A stretch of 64,000 bases of DNA from NCBI RefSeq assembly GCF_040409795.1, contig NZ_CP099571.1, positions 248,001-312,000 on the forward strand, written 5' to 3'. The notes beneath the pieces were generated by a model. That model was given only the letters and a program-made list of their open reading frames with translations, did not search any database and was not told the origin of the DNA. The position numbers were made by a program, and so were the translations under genes. The DNA is from Polynucleobacter sp. MWH-UH19D. Lineage in GTDB: Bacteria > Pseudomonadota > Gammaproteobacteria > Burkholderiales > Burkholderiaceae. Below, one piece after another: positions 36,256 to 44,697 of the stretch (position 1 is the first letter of the stretch; every line of letters starts with the position of its first letter).

Positions 36256-37305
36256 GTGAAAAGCAATCTTTATACCCCTCTTTCTTTGGTTGCACAAACG
36301 GCTTATGGTGAGCTACAAGATCAATTACGTATTCAGGGCATTGATCGTCTCAGGGCTCTTCCGGGTGCATTTCATAAGCAAATCCAAAAAGGAAAGTCTT
36401 ATATTTATTATGGATATCGTGACATTGATGGTATTGGCAGGATGGCATATGTGGGGCCAGAGGATCAGCGGGTGTTGGAGTTAATAAGAAAACATCAAGA
36501 ATTAAAGTTTAGTGATCTGCCGGAAAAAATTAAGAAACAGGCGAAGTCAGCTGAAGTGCTTGGATGTACAGGTACTTTGACCAAGCATTTTCGGGTTATT
36601 AACCGCCTTGTGCAGTATGGATTCTTTCAAGCTGGCGGCATTTTGATTGGCACACATGCATTTTTAGCAATGGGCAATATGTTGGGTGTTAAGTGGGGGG
36701 TCTCTAATTTGACAATGGATGTAGATTTTGCTCATGCAGGCAAGAATGTATCTATTGCGCTGGGGGCTAATGTCAAGATTTCGGTGCATGATGCACTTAA
36801 TTCTTTGGAAATGGGCTTATTGCCCATCACCGAATTCTCGGGAAAAACTGGTGCTCAATATAGAAATCCAACTGACCCTGAATTGCGTTTAGATTTTGTG
36901 ACGCCGCAAACGCGCAGCGGGGGAACAGTCATTCTGTCCGAAATGGGGTTAGCCCTAGAGTGTTTAAAATTTATAGAGTTTTCACTGGTAGATACGACGC
37001 AAGCTGTGTTGTTGTCAAAAGAAGGGGCATGTATTGTCAATATTCCAGCTCCAGAACGTTATGCAGTGCATAAATTAATTGTTTATGGCGAGCGACCAGT
37101 GAGCGACAAAGTCAAAGCCAATAAGGATTTGGGGCAAGCAGCCGCTATTTTTAAGGTGCTTTTTGATAATGGTAGTGTTGATCTCATCAGAGTCGCATGG
37201 AGTGATGCGGCTTCACGTGGTCCCGGCTGGTTAAGGCGCTTGAATCAAGGTAAAGAGGCTCTCTTAAAGCGCTATCCAGAATTGTTAGAAATTGCCAATG
37301 ATTAG
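36256..37305 (+). CDS. GSU2403 family nucleotidyltransferase-fold protein
   Basis: A 349-residue protein of the nucleotidyltransferase fold (GSU2403/NTP_transf_8 type). Expected core features are GTHAF (132-136), the metal-binding DVD (155-157) and a third acidic residue in LDF (212-214), with PAPERYAVHKL (265-275) in the helical C-terminal part. The N-terminal 125 residues are helical and basic and could hold a substrate- or DNA-binding part. GTG 36256 is chosen because it directly follows the inverted repeat. Related nucleotidyltransferase folds (AbiEii, MenT) act as toxins in toxin-antitoxin systems, but no substrate is known for this family, so a toxin role is speculation. Confidence 0.78.
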   Translation: MKSNLYTPLSLVAQTAYGELQDQLRIQGIDRLRALPGAFHKQIQKGKSYIYYGYRDIDGIGRMAYVGPEDQRVLELIRKHQELKFSDLPEKIKKQAKSAEVLGCTGTLTKHFRVINRLVQYGFFQAGGILIGTHAFLAMGNMLGVKWGVSNLTMDVDFAHAGKNVSIALGANVKISVHDALNSLEMGLLPITEFSGKTGAQYRNPTDPELRLDFVTPQTRSGGTVILSEMGLALECLKFIEFSLVDTTQAVLLSKEGACIVNIPAPERYAVHKLIVYGERPVSDKVKANKDLGQAAAIFKVLFDNGSVDLIRVAWSDAASRGPGWLRRLNQGKEALLKRYPELLEIAND

Positions 37306-37338
37306 CCCATTCATAAGACATGCATCATTCGCACCTTT

Positions 37339-37602
37339 ATGACACGAGAAAAAATAACAACGTTAAATGTAAGTAAAGCGAGAGCAGATTTTTATCGCCA
37401 TATTGATCGGGTAGTCTAACCACATAAGCCAATCATGATTTCTGGCAAGCGAGCCAATGGTGTATTGATATTTAAAGAATATTGGAGCGCAATTCAGGAG
37501 ACTTTATTTCTGTTGGTAAATCCGGATATGTGTAAATCAATTAAAGATGCAATAAGTGAGCTGCTTTTCCAGAAGCAAAAGTACTATCAAGTGGCAACTT
37601 AA
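37339..37602 (+). pseudogene. Phd/YefM antitoxin remnant with in-frame stop
   Basis: Reading from the ATG at 37339 gives MTREKITTLNVSKARADFYR, then IDRVV, a TAA at 37417-37419, and without frame change PHKPIMISGKRANGVLIFKE, YWSAIQETLFLLVNP and further residues to a second stop at 37600. Both sides of the TAA match the YefM/Phd antitoxin pattern (ITTLN-x-SEAR...LY-x-IDxV and SGKRxNAVLxS-x-x-xW-x-AIQETLYLL). One base change (for example GAA or CAA to TAA) explains the break. No RelE/YoeB-type toxin gene follows, so this is a decayed, orphaned antitoxin gene. Confidence 0.8.
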
Positions 37603-37713
37603 AATTTTGTTTACAATCAATGTATCTTTAAAGATAATAAAAAAATCAGCGTAGCTAGCCTAAAAGAAAAAGCAGTTCGCATCCTGGGAATATGCACACA
37701 CTGCGATAAGGCT

Positions 37714-38751
37714 TTAAAAAATATTAGGTTCAATTTCCAACTTGACGCCAAATTTACTATGCACAGCATCTTGAATGCACCTTGCAAGACCTAAAATATC
37801 CTCCGCAGTGCCACCGCCATGGTTAACTAGCACTAGCGCTTGATTTTCATAGACGCCAACATTACCCATGCGTTGCCCTTTAAGTCCGCATTGATCAATG
37901 AGCCAACCAGCAGCCAACTTGCGCTTATTGTCAGCATCTGGGTAGGAGACAAGTCCTGGGTGCTTGAGAATTAGGGTCTCATATTGCTCTCTGGCAACAA
38001 TTGGATTTTGAAAAAAGCTTCCAGCATTACCAATTACCTTAGGGTCTGGAAGTTTGTGAGTGCGAATAGCACAAATAGCAGAAAAGATATCTTTCGCAGT
38101 TGGCGAAGAATTGTTCAAGAATTGTTTTGCAAGATCGGCATATTGAATTCGTGCTTGCCATTGTTTGGGGATTTTAAAAACCACCTTAGTCACAATAAAG
38201 CGATAGGGATGTTGTTTGAAGTAACTATTTCGATAAGCAAAGTGGCAGTCTTGTTTAGAAATTTTGACAAAAATATGCTCTTTGGCGTCATAGGCTTCAA
38301 TCAGTTGAATATAGTCACCGATCTCTACCCCGTATGCGCCAATATTTTGAATGGGCGCCGCACCAACAGTGCCCGGTATCAATGCTAAGTTTTCTAGACC
38401 AAAAAAATTACGCTCTAGCGTCCAGGATACAAATTCATGCCAATTGACGCCAGCACCAGCTGCGATGATGGAATCTTCTTGATTGGTTTGCACAATTTCT
38501 ATTCCAAGAATATTCATGAGCAAAGTTGCCCCCGGCAAAAACTTAGGAAAAATTACATTGCTACCACTCCCAAGTACACGCCACGGAATTTTTTTTTCGG
38601 TAATTTCGTCCATTACATGCGGAATTTGTTCTGCCGCAGTTATTTCGTAGGCAAGCTCGGCGCTAGCATCAAACCCGAAAGTATTACGACTCTTTAAATC
38701 AAGGTTTACGCTAGATTTGGCGGTAGATATCGAATTCTCGGTAGAAGTCAT
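37714..38751 (-). CDS. murB: UDP-N-acetylenolpyruvoylglucosamine reductase
   Basis: Makes UDP-N-acetylmuramate for peptidoglycan, using FAD and NADPH. GSGSNVIF (61-68) binds FAD; GAGVNWHEFV, the IPGTVGAAPIQNIGAYGVE stretch and NAGSFFQNP with the catalytic serine are present. A glutamate near the end (LEIEPNIF) completes the active site. 345 residues, the type I (E. coli-like) size. It converges on the pseudogene region. Confidence 0.95.
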   Translation of the reverse strand: MTSTENSISTAKSSVNLDLKSRNTFGFDASAELAYEITAAEQIPHVMDEITEKKIPWRVLGSGSNVIFPKFLPGATLLMNILGIEIVQTNQEDSIIAAGAGVNWHEFVSWTLERNFFGLENLALIPGTVGAAPIQNIGAYGVEIGDYIQLIEAYDAKEHIFVKISKQDCHFAYRNSYFKQHPYRFIVTKVVFKIPKQWQARIQYADLAKQFLNNSSPTAKDIFSAICAIRTHKLPDPKVIGNAGSFFQNPIVAREQYETLILKHPGLVSYPDADNKRKLAAGWLIDQCGLKGQRMGNVGVYENQALVLVNHGGGTAEDILGLARCIQDAVHSKFGVKLEIEPNIF

Positions 38752-38877
38752 GCCACAATCTTATTCGAATGCGTGCTGGGTGCGTAGATAATTGCAAAAT
38801 ACTGAGAAATACCCAAAGAAATACTGTAAAAATATTAAATGAAGATATCAAATAAAAAGTGAATAAAGGAGTAGAAG

Positions 38878-39363
38878 ATGCCTTCATTTGACGTTGTTTG
38901 TGAACCAGACATGGTTGAGCTCAAAAATGCCATTGAGCAGTCCAATAAAGAGATTAGTAATCGATTTGACTTTAAGGGCTCAGATAGCCGTGTAGAGCAA
39001 AAAGATGAGGCATTAATTCTATTTGCCGATGATGAATTTAAGTTAGGTCAAGTGCGTGATGTGTTGATTAGTAAGATGGCCAAGCGTAACGTCGATGTGC
39101 GCTATCTAAAAGATGACAAGACCGAGACGATCGGTGGAGACAAGCGCAAGCAAACCATGAAAATTCAGAAGGGCATTACTTCTGATCTTTCTAAAAAAGT
39201 AGTGCGTATCATTAAAGACAGCAAACTCAAAGTGCAAGCCAGTATTCAGGGTGATGCTGTGCGGGTTACTGGGGCAAAGCGTGATGACTTGCAGGCAACC
39301 ATGACCCTCTTGAAAAAAGAGGTCACGGAAGCGCCATTGGGTTTTAATAATTTCCGTGACTAA
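38878..39363 (+). CDS. yajQ: YajQ family nucleotide-binding protein
   Basis: A 161-residue protein made of two ferredoxin-like halves. It begins [20 protein letters not shown] and contains [13 protein letters not shown] and [19 protein letters not shown], which mark the YajQ family; members bind cyclic di-GMP in some proteobacteria. An AAAGGAG ribosome-binding site lies 7 bp before the ATG. The last 8 bp overlap xerD. Confidence 0.93.
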   Translation: MPSFDVVCEPDMVELKNAIEQSNKEISNRFDFKGSDSRVEQKDEALILFADDEFKLGQVRDVLISKMAKRNVDVRYLKDDKTETIGGDKRKQTMKIQKGITSDLSKKVVRIIKDSKLKVQASIQGDAVRVTGAKRDDLQATMTLLKKEVTEAPLGFNNFRD

Positions 39364-40291
39364 TGATGTGGTTAAGGATACCTACAAGATAGCGCCAGCT
39401 AGCCAAGAGGCGATAGAGCGCTTTTGCGATGCTTGCTGGCTAGAGGATGGGCTGTCAAAAAATAGTCTGTCAGCTTATCGAAGAGATTTATTGCTCTTAG
39501 CCCAATGGCTATATCAACAGTCAGGCGCAGATTTATATTCAGTCCAGGAGAAAGATCTCACAGCCTACATAGCCCACCGTCGTGCTGATAAGGCCACTAC
39601 CGCCAATCGACGCCTTACCGTCTTTAAGCGTTTTTATCGTCATGCATTGCGCATGAACTTAGTCAAAAGCGATCCTTGTATTGGACTACGAGCGGCAAAG
39701 CAAGCTTTACGTTTTCCTAAAACGCTCAGCGAAGACCAGGTTACTGCTTTGCTCAATGCGCCTGACATTGAAACTCCTTTGGGCTTGCGTGATCGAACTA
39801 TGCTTGAGCTGATGTATGCCAGTGGCTTACGTGTTTCAGAAATCGTTTCTTTAAAGACGGTCGCTTTAGGTTTGAATGAGGGCGTCGTGCGTGTAGTAAA
39901 TGGCAAGGGCGGCAAAGAGCGTTTAGTGCCTTTTGGCGGTGAGGCAGGACAATGGTTAAGGCGGTATTTCGCAGAGGCGCGCACACCATTATTGGAGGGC
40001 AAATTAAGTGACGCGGTCTTTGTCGGGCGTCATACGGGAACCGTACTTACGAGGCAAGCCTTTTGGGCGCTAATTAAACGTTATGCTACGCTTGCCAATA
40101 TCTCCGTATCCCTCTCCCCCCATACCCTAAGACACGCTTTTGCAACCCATTTGCTCAATCACGGCGCAGATTTGAGGGTGGTGCAGCTATTGTTGGGGCA
40201 TGCAGATATTTCTACTACGCAGATATATACCCACGTTGCTAGGGAGCGTCTCAAATCAATTCACCAACAGCATCATCCCCGCGGCGCCTGA
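39356..40291 (+). CDS. xerD: Tyrosine recombinase XerD
   Basis: Site-specific recombinase that with XerC resolves chromosome dimers at dif. All catalytic residues are visible: Arg159 in SGLRVSE, Lys184 in NGKGGKE, His256 and Arg259 in SPHTLRH, His282 in LGHADIS and the nucleophile Tyr291 in QIYTHV. The N-terminal SAM-like DNA-binding domain contains [13 protein letters not shown]. 311 residues from GTG 39356, overlapping yajQ; GTG 39368 is an alternative. XerD rather than XerC is preferred from the SEIVSL and [16 protein letters not shown] context. Confidence 0.9.
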   Translation: MTNDVVKDTYKIAPASQEAIERFCDACWLEDGLSKNSLSAYRRDLLLLAQWLYQQSGADLYSVQEKDLTAYIAHRRADKATTANRRLTVFKRFYRHALRMNLVKSDPCIGLRAAKQALRFPKTLSEDQVTALLNAPDIETPLGLRDRTMLELMYASGLRVSEIVSLKTVALGLNEGVVRVVNGKGGKERLVPFGGEAGQWLRRYFAEARTPLLEGKLSDAVFVGRHTGTVLTRQAFWALIKRYATLANISVSLSPHTLRHAFATHLLNHGADLRVVQLLLGHADISTTQIYTHVARERLKSIHQQHHPRGA

Positions 40292-40342
40292 TTTAAGGGC
40301 TTGCGAGATATCAAGATCTTCAAAAGTGATTAAGATAGGGCT

Positions 40343-40975
40343 ATGACCTTTTCTTTAGACCTTTTATTAATTCCTATTGCTTATCTGATTGGCTCGATTT
40401 CATTTGCACTGGTGGTGAGTAAATGCATGTGCCTGCCTGATCCCTACTCCTATGGTTCTGGCAACCCTGGTGCAACTAATGTTTTGCGTACTGGCAATAA
40501 AGTGGCTGCAGGTCTAACGTTTTTGGGTGATGCCTTAAAAGGTTTTTTAGCTATTGTTCTTGCAAGGGCAGTTTTGGGTGACCCACCCCTAGATTCTTAT
40601 TTAAATTCATGGGTGCTTTGTGGAGTTGTAATGGCGGTATTTTTAGGTCACCTTTTTCCGGTGTTCCATGGCTTTAAGGGCGGCAAAGGTGTAGCTACCG
40701 CTTGCGGGATTTTGTTTGGCATTAATCCTATTTTAGGTATCGCCACCCTGGGTACTTGGATCATTGTGGCCGTGTTTTTAAGATATTCTTCTTTAGCTGC
40801 TTTGGCGGCTGCTGTATTTGGCCCAATCTATTTTGTATTTTTGTTTGGCTTTCACCCAATAGCAATCGCTCTTGTAGCGGTCTGTATGCTGCTCATTTGG
40901 CGTCATAAAAGTAATATTCAAAACTTACTCAATGGCACCGAGACTCGTATCGGTTCTAAGAAGAGCAAAGCCTGA
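40343..40975 (+). CDS. plsY: Glycerol-3-phosphate acyltransferase PlsY
   Basis: Transfers acyl groups from acyl phosphate to glycerol-3-phosphate at the inner membrane, the first step of phospholipid synthesis. About six membrane segments; the three conserved loops are [11 protein letters not shown] with [33 protein letters not shown], and a C-terminal [14 protein letters not shown]. 210 residues. Confidence 0.96.
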   Translation: MTFSLDLLLIPIAYLIGSISFALVVSKCMCLPDPYSYGSGNPGATNVLRTGNKVAAGLTFLGDALKGFLAIVLARAVLGDPPLDSYLNSWVLCGVVMAVFLGHLFPVFHGFKGGKGVATACGILFGINPILGIATLGTWIIVAVFLRYSSLAALAAAVFGPIYFVFLFGFHPIAIALVAVCMLLIWRHKSNIQNLLNGTETRIGSKKSKA

Positions 40976-41028
40976 TAAGTGAAAACCATTAACAAATAAA
41001 GCAAAAATCAAAGATTAAGGAGATATTT

Positions 41029-41400
41029 GTGACGATTGCCTATGCATGTATTTTGTTTATGGGTTTATTTCCTTATGTCGCCGCTGGCATTGCTAAAAAA
41101 GGTTTTCAGGAATATGACAATAGCCTGCCAAGACAATGGCTAGCTAAGCAGACGGGCTTTAGAGCGAGGGCCAACGCTGCTCAAGCCAATCTATTTGAAT
41201 CACTTCCACTATTTTTTGCTGCCGTCATCATTGCTTCGGTGAGTAATGCACCACAAGCAAGACTTGATATTCTGGCGATTGGTTTTGTGATTGCTCGTAT
41301 TACATACCTTGTTTGCTATGTCGCCAATTGGCCAACTACTCGATCAATCGTCTGGTTACTAGGCCTTATTTGTGTGATTGCCATATTCTTTCAGATCTAA
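41029..41400 (+). CDS. MAPEG family membrane protein
   Basis: A 123-residue protein with four hydrophobic helices (about 3-20, 55-72, 78-97 and 104-121). RARANAAQANLFESLPLFFAAV is the hallmark helix of MAPEG (membrane-associated eicosanoid/glutathione metabolism) proteins; bacterial members are mostly uncharacterised. An AAGGAG ribosome-binding site stands 8 bp before the GTG start. Followed by folE after 14 bp. Confidence 0.82.
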   Translation: MTIAYACILFMGLFPYVAAGIAKKGFQEYDNSLPRQWLAKQTGFRARANAAQANLFESLPLFFAAVIIASVSNAPQARLDILAIGFVIARITYLVCYVANWPTTRSIVWLLGLICVIAIFFQI

Positions 41401-41414
41401 AGAAAACTATTAAA

Positions 41415-42215
41415 ATGACTGTGAAAAAAATACTCAGTAATGCACCCAAAAAAGTGGTTGCAAAGAAAGGCACACCCACTCAAGCTTTGGCTAAGAACGC
41501 TGCCACCAAAAAAACTGCAGCAAAAAAAGATGATGTAGGTACGCCACTTTCTGTTGTGATCAGACGTCGTATCGAAGCTCAGAAAGCCCGCTTTCATGCG
41601 AATGACAATATTTCTGCTTTCATTAAACCGGGTGAACTTGAGGGGCTTGTGGACGAGGTAGCCCAAAAAATGCAAGCCGTATTGGAGAGTTTGGTTATTG
41701 ATACAAAGAATGATCACAATACTCAGAACACAAGTCGCCGTGTTGCCAAAATGTATGTGCAAGAGGTTTTCAGTGGCCGGTATGTGGATCAACCTACTCT
41801 CACAAAGTTTCCTAATGTGAGTAAGCTAAATGAACTCATGATTATTGGCCCAATTACTGTACGCAGTGCTTGTTCGCACCATCTATGCCCCATCATGGGC
41901 CGTATTTGGATTGGTGTGTTACCCAGCAAAGCTTCGGCATTAATCGGTTTGTCAAAGTATTCCAGGCTCACTGAGTGGGTGATGGGTAGGCCGCAAATTC
42001 AAGAAGAGGCTGTTGTTGAGTTAGCAGACATGCTCGAGAAAAAGATCAAGCCAATCGGCGTTGCAGTGGTTATGGATGCAGACCACTTCTGTATGCAGTG
42101 GCGCGGTGTAAAGGATCGCGACTCCAAGATGATCAATAGTGTGATGCGTGGCGCCTTTCTAAAGGATTCTAATTTGCGTAGAGAATTCTTGGCGCTGATT
42201 GATCGAAAGCAATGA
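41415..42215 (+). CDS. folE: GTP cyclohydrolase I with Lys/Ala-rich N-terminal tail
   Basis: Opens GTP to dihydroneopterin triphosphate, the first step of folate synthesis. The zinc site is in SACSHHLCP (Cys153, His156) with a second cysteine in DADHFCMQWRG. The catalytic domain starts near residue 65. The first 40 residues are unusual: a low-complexity stretch of KKVVAKK, ALAKNAATKKTAAKK and similar, like histone H1-type tails of betaproteobacterial proteins. 266 residues from ATG 41415, versus about 200 for common FolE; the frame continues upstream but only into the MAPEG gene. Confidence 0.92.
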   Translation: MTVKKILSNAPKKVVAKKGTPTQALAKNAATKKTAAKKDDVGTPLSVVIRRRIEAQKARFHANDNISAFIKPGELEGLVDEVAQKMQAVLESLVIDTKNDHNTQNTSRRVAKMYVQEVFSGRYVDQPTLTKFPNVSKLNELMIIGPITVRSACSHHLCPIMGRIWIGVLPSKASALIGLSKYSRLTEWVMGRPQIQEEAVVELADMLEKKIKPIGVAVVMDADHFCMQWRGVKDRDSKMINSVMRGAFLKDSNLRREFLALIDRKQ

Positions 42216-42222
42216 AATCAAT

Positions 42223-42417
42223 ATGCTAAGGCTTCTGATCATCGGTCTTACAGCCCTCGTCAGTTTGACGGCTTGTGAAGGTATGTCAACGATTAATTGG
42301 GATCCCGCCAAAAATAACCCAACATCTTTTCGCAAAGATTTAAAAGAATGTCAGGAAGACTATCCTATTCAAAATTCTGGGGTTCATGCAAAGCAATGGA
42401 TTGGTTGTATGAATTAA
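42223..42417 (+). CDS. Small putative lipoprotein
   Basis: A 64-residue protein starting at ATG 42223 with a short basic-hydrophobic signal and the lipobox LTAC (Cys18), followed by a polar domain with Asn/Asp/Lys and two further cysteines (KECQEDYP and IGCMN) that could pair. Starts 7 bp after folE. It resembles small entericidin-like or uncharacterised lipoproteins only in its signal; no function is assigned. Confidence 0.6.
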   Translation: MLRLLIIGLTALVSLTACEGMSTINWDPAKNNPTSFRKDLKECQEDYPIQNSGVHAKQWIGCMN

Positions 42418-42468
42418 AAGGCTGGCAGCAGTAAGCCACGGAAGCGGGCCTAGGAGTTTAAATTAGTA

Positions 42469-42483
42469 TGAGAATAATTCTCA
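42469..42483 (+). promoter_or_regulatory. Fur-box-like palindrome upstream of HiPIP gene
   Basis: TGAGAATAATTCTCA is a perfect 7-1-7 palindrome that matches the Fur core TGATAATNATTATCA at 13 of 15 positions, with both changes symmetric. It lies 145 bp before the HiPIP start codon, with no other gene in between, so iron-responsive control is suggested but not shown. Confidence 0.45.
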
Positions 42484-42627
42484 ATTAAATAGATAAGTAA
42501 ATCAGTAGGTTATGTACACAGTAGCACTCTATACCTAAGTCCACTATGATCAGTTTTGGTTTTGAAAAGGCGCATGTATGCATGTGCGTATTTGTGTAAT
42601 GTTCTTATTATATTTTTTGGAGAATCC

Positions 42628-42936
42628 ATGAAATCAACCCGTCGCCAATTTATGATTTTGTCTGCCGCTGGCGCCTGCACTTTGGCCCTAAATGGCAAAG
42701 TTCAGGCACAAGCTATGGTTGCTGAGACTGATCCTCAAGCTGCTGCTCTAGGCTACAAAGCTGATGCTACTAAAGTAGATAAGGCGAAGTATGCAAAATA
42801 TGCTGCAGGTCAAGAGTGTGATAACTGCGCGCTTTATCAAGGTAAAGCTGGTTCTGCATCTGGCGGTTGTTCTTTATTTGCAGGCAAGCAAGTTGCTGCA
42901 AAAGGCTGGTGCTCTGCTTATGCAAAAAAGGCTTAA
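42628..42936 (+). CDS. High-potential iron-sulfur protein
   Basis: Small periplasmic electron carrier with one [4Fe-4S] cluster. The four cluster cysteines are Cys64, Cys67, Cys81 and Cys95 (C-x2-C-x13-C-x13-C). The N-terminus STRRQFM plus a hydrophobic stretch and an AQA site is a Tat signal, as expected for a protein exported with its cluster. The ATG at 42628 follows a GGAG ribosome-binding site; a longer frame adds a leader before the Tat motif. 102 residues. Confidence 0.93.
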   Translation: MKSTRRQFMILSAAGACTLALNGKVQAQAMVAETDPQAAALGYKADATKVDKAKYAKYAAGQECDNCALYQGKAGSASGGCSLFAGKQVAAKGWCSAYAKKA

Positions 42937-42961
42937 ACAGCAAAAGTGTGTAACTGTGGTA

Positions 42962-42995
42962 AAAATAAAAGCCACCTTCGGGTGGCTTTTATTTT
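42962..42995. terminator. Bidirectional UUCG hairpin terminator
   Basis: A perfect 15-bp stem AAAATAAAAGCCACC / GGTGGCTTTTATTTT closed by a TTCG tetraloop, with A/T runs at both ends. It ends the HiPIP transcript on the plus strand and the convergent acyltransferase transcript on the minus strand; the acyltransferase stop codon (complement of 42989-42991) lies inside the right arm. Confidence 0.9.
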
Positions 42996-44080
42996 GATCG
43001 CATCATTTCGCCCAATAAAAGGGTCCTTAAAACTGGAATTTTTAAAATTACAGTAGAAGCGGCAATGCTGATGAATAGGGGGCTAATGATTGAAATGCCA
43101 ATGTGAAGAATGTAAAAGTGAATTGCATAAATACCAAGAGAAATTTTTCCACAGTATTCAACCATCTTGTTAATCAATGGCAAATTAGCCTCATAGAGTA
43201 TTTTGCTCATATCCAGTGCGGCAAAGCTTCCACTCAATGCGATAACCAGGGGGTAGAATTTTGTGATTGATTGGCTTAGTAAGTTGTGTATCGAAGTGGG
43301 GAGGTGATTTACTGTATTACGATGCCAAAGTGGCGCTAATAAAATAAAAGCAGCATAAGGAATTATCCTTTTCCATTTTCCATTTTGCAGCATTGGGGAT
43401 TGAGATGTAACTACCCCTAAAAAGAAGTAAATAAAGAAATTTTTTAATAAATCTCCCATTGCGTGAGGGAGATGATTTTTTACGATCAACCAAATCAGAA
43501 GAATAAAAATAAATTGATAAGCCATTTGGCGGGATGGAGAGGTCAAATATCTTTGAAATAGACGGCGAAGGGCTTGAATCCTTATGAGTGATGCAATCAG
43601 GATCTGAGCGAAGACCCAAAACAAAATGCACATGAAAATACATGGCAAAAACCAGAGCGATTCATCTGGCTGTTGAAAAGTAAGGTATAGATAGTTCAAG
43701 ATACCTACATCCATGTGGTAGTAGAAATATTTAAAAATCGTCCAGCTAATAAATGGCAAGATCAGTCGAATGCAAGATTTTGTAAATCGCTGAATTGCGA
43801 GATGGAGATTGTTTTTTAGGTCTGCAAGTAATTTGAACTCAAGAATCCAATAAGAGGAGATCATGCCTGATATAAATACAAATAGCGGCATGTGAAAAGA
43901 ATAGATGAGTCGAAAACCCAGACTTTCATCAAAATTATTTGGATAAATAATGTATTGGAAGGTGTGGCCTGTTACAACCAAAATGATGGCCACCCCCTTG
44001 TAAAAGTCAAAGAGTTGATTTCTAGACCGTAATTGAGGGATATTCGCCATTTGTTTAATGGATTGCGCCGGGTTATTCAA
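42989..44080 (-). CDS. Acyltransferase family 3 membrane protein
   Basis: A 363-residue protein with about ten membrane helices, starting with a catalytic-looking helix FDFYKGVAIILVVTGHTFQY (near residues 24-43), where the His is the conserved one of acyltransferase-3 enzymes, and later SFHMPLFVFISGM (about 61-73). Such enzymes O-acetylate or succinoglycan-like modify surface sugars. A start at the second methionine (44050) is also possible. It is a stand-alone gene, facing away from HPP, near the second polysaccharide block. Confidence 0.85.
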   Translation of the reverse strand: MNNPAQSIKQMANIPQLRSRNQLFDFYKGVAIILVVTGHTFQYIIYPNNFDESLGFRLIYSFHMPLFVFISGMISSYWILEFKLLADLKNNLHLAIQRFTKSCIRLILPFISWTIFKYFYYHMDVGILNYLYLTFQQPDESLWFLPCIFMCILFWVFAQILIASLIRIQALRRLFQRYLTSPSRQMAYQFIFILLIWLIVKNHLPHAMGDLLKNFFIYFFLGVVTSQSPMLQNGKWKRIIPYAAFILLAPLWHRNTVNHLPTSIHNLLSQSITKFYPLVIALSGSFAALDMSKILYEANLPLINKMVEYCGKISLGIYAIHFYILHIGISIISPLFISIAASTVILKIPVLRTLLLGEMMRSK

Positions 44081-44110
44081 GTAGTTAAATGACGAATGAG
44101 CAGTTAAAGG

Positions 44111-44674
44111 GTGTTAAATTGTGACACTGTGGCCAAATTTTCTTTCAAATATCTCGCAAAACATTCCGCTTTTTATTTTGGCGGGGATCAGCCTGCGGTC
44201 TCTTGGGTGGAGAGACTCCGATGCGTTGGGGGTGCATTTTTAGGGCTTATGTTAGTGCTCACTATCGCAAAGAGTTTGGGCGAGCTTAGCGGTATAGGTG
44301 AGTGGCTGATGGCGTCTTTGGGGGCAAGTGCCTTACTGGTATTTGCCTTGCCTGGCAGTCCTATGGCTCAGCCTTGGGCTGTGATTGCCGGTAATACCCT
44401 TTCAGCTGTCATCGGTATTAGCTGCTTTCATGTCATTGACGAGCCTTTATTGGCCCTTCCAATGGCCGGGGCCCTGTCAATTTTGGGTATGTTTATTTTG
44501 CGTTGCCTACATCCGCCGGCAGCAGCGGTGGCCTTGATAGTGGTTTTGGGGCATATTGGTCATTACCGTTATGCCCTTTTCCCAGTACTGGTCGATTCAG
44601 TGCTGCTGGTTTTGGCTGGGGCGGTTTATAGCAATTTAACTGGCAAACTTTACCCCAATAGGCCGCCAAAATAG
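44111..44674 (+). CDS. HPP family membrane protein
   Basis: A 187-residue protein with four to five hydrophobic segments and the HPP-family signature CLHPPAAAVAL near residues 137-147; the FALPGSPMAQPW segment is also typical. Some HPP proteins are nitrite transporters in plastids and cyanobacteria; the bacterial role is unclear. GTG 44111 is used; GTG 44129 is an equal alternative. No ribosome-binding site is obvious for either. Confidence 0.75.
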   Translation: MLNCDTVAKFSFKYLAKHSAFYFGGDQPAVSWVERLRCVGGAFLGLMLVLTIAKSLGELSGIGEWLMASLGASALLVFALPGSPMAQPWAVIAGNTLSAVIGISCFHVIDEPLLALPMAGALSILGMFILRCLHPPAAAVALIVVLGHIGHYRYALFPVLVDSVLLVLAGAVYSNLTGKLYPNRPPK

Positions 44675-44675
44675 G

Positions 44676-44697
44676 CTAGGCAAGCCCTAGTTTATTT
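44676..44697 (+). terminator. Possible weak terminator after HPP gene
   Basis: A 5-bp stem CTAGG / CCTAG (44676-44680 and 44686-44690) with a 5-base loop and TTTATTT downstream, directly after the HPP stop. The stem is short, so function is uncertain. Confidence 0.3.

Noticed and set aside
37603..37713. RelE/YoeB toxin remnant after the antitoxin pseudogene
   Set aside because: None of the three plus-strand frames shows a recognisable toxin pattern; a 14-bp palindrome (37623-37636) is the only feature.
41397..41792. 131-codon minus-strand frame opposite folE
   Set aside because: Antisense to the conserved GTP cyclohydrolase I domain; no start signal.
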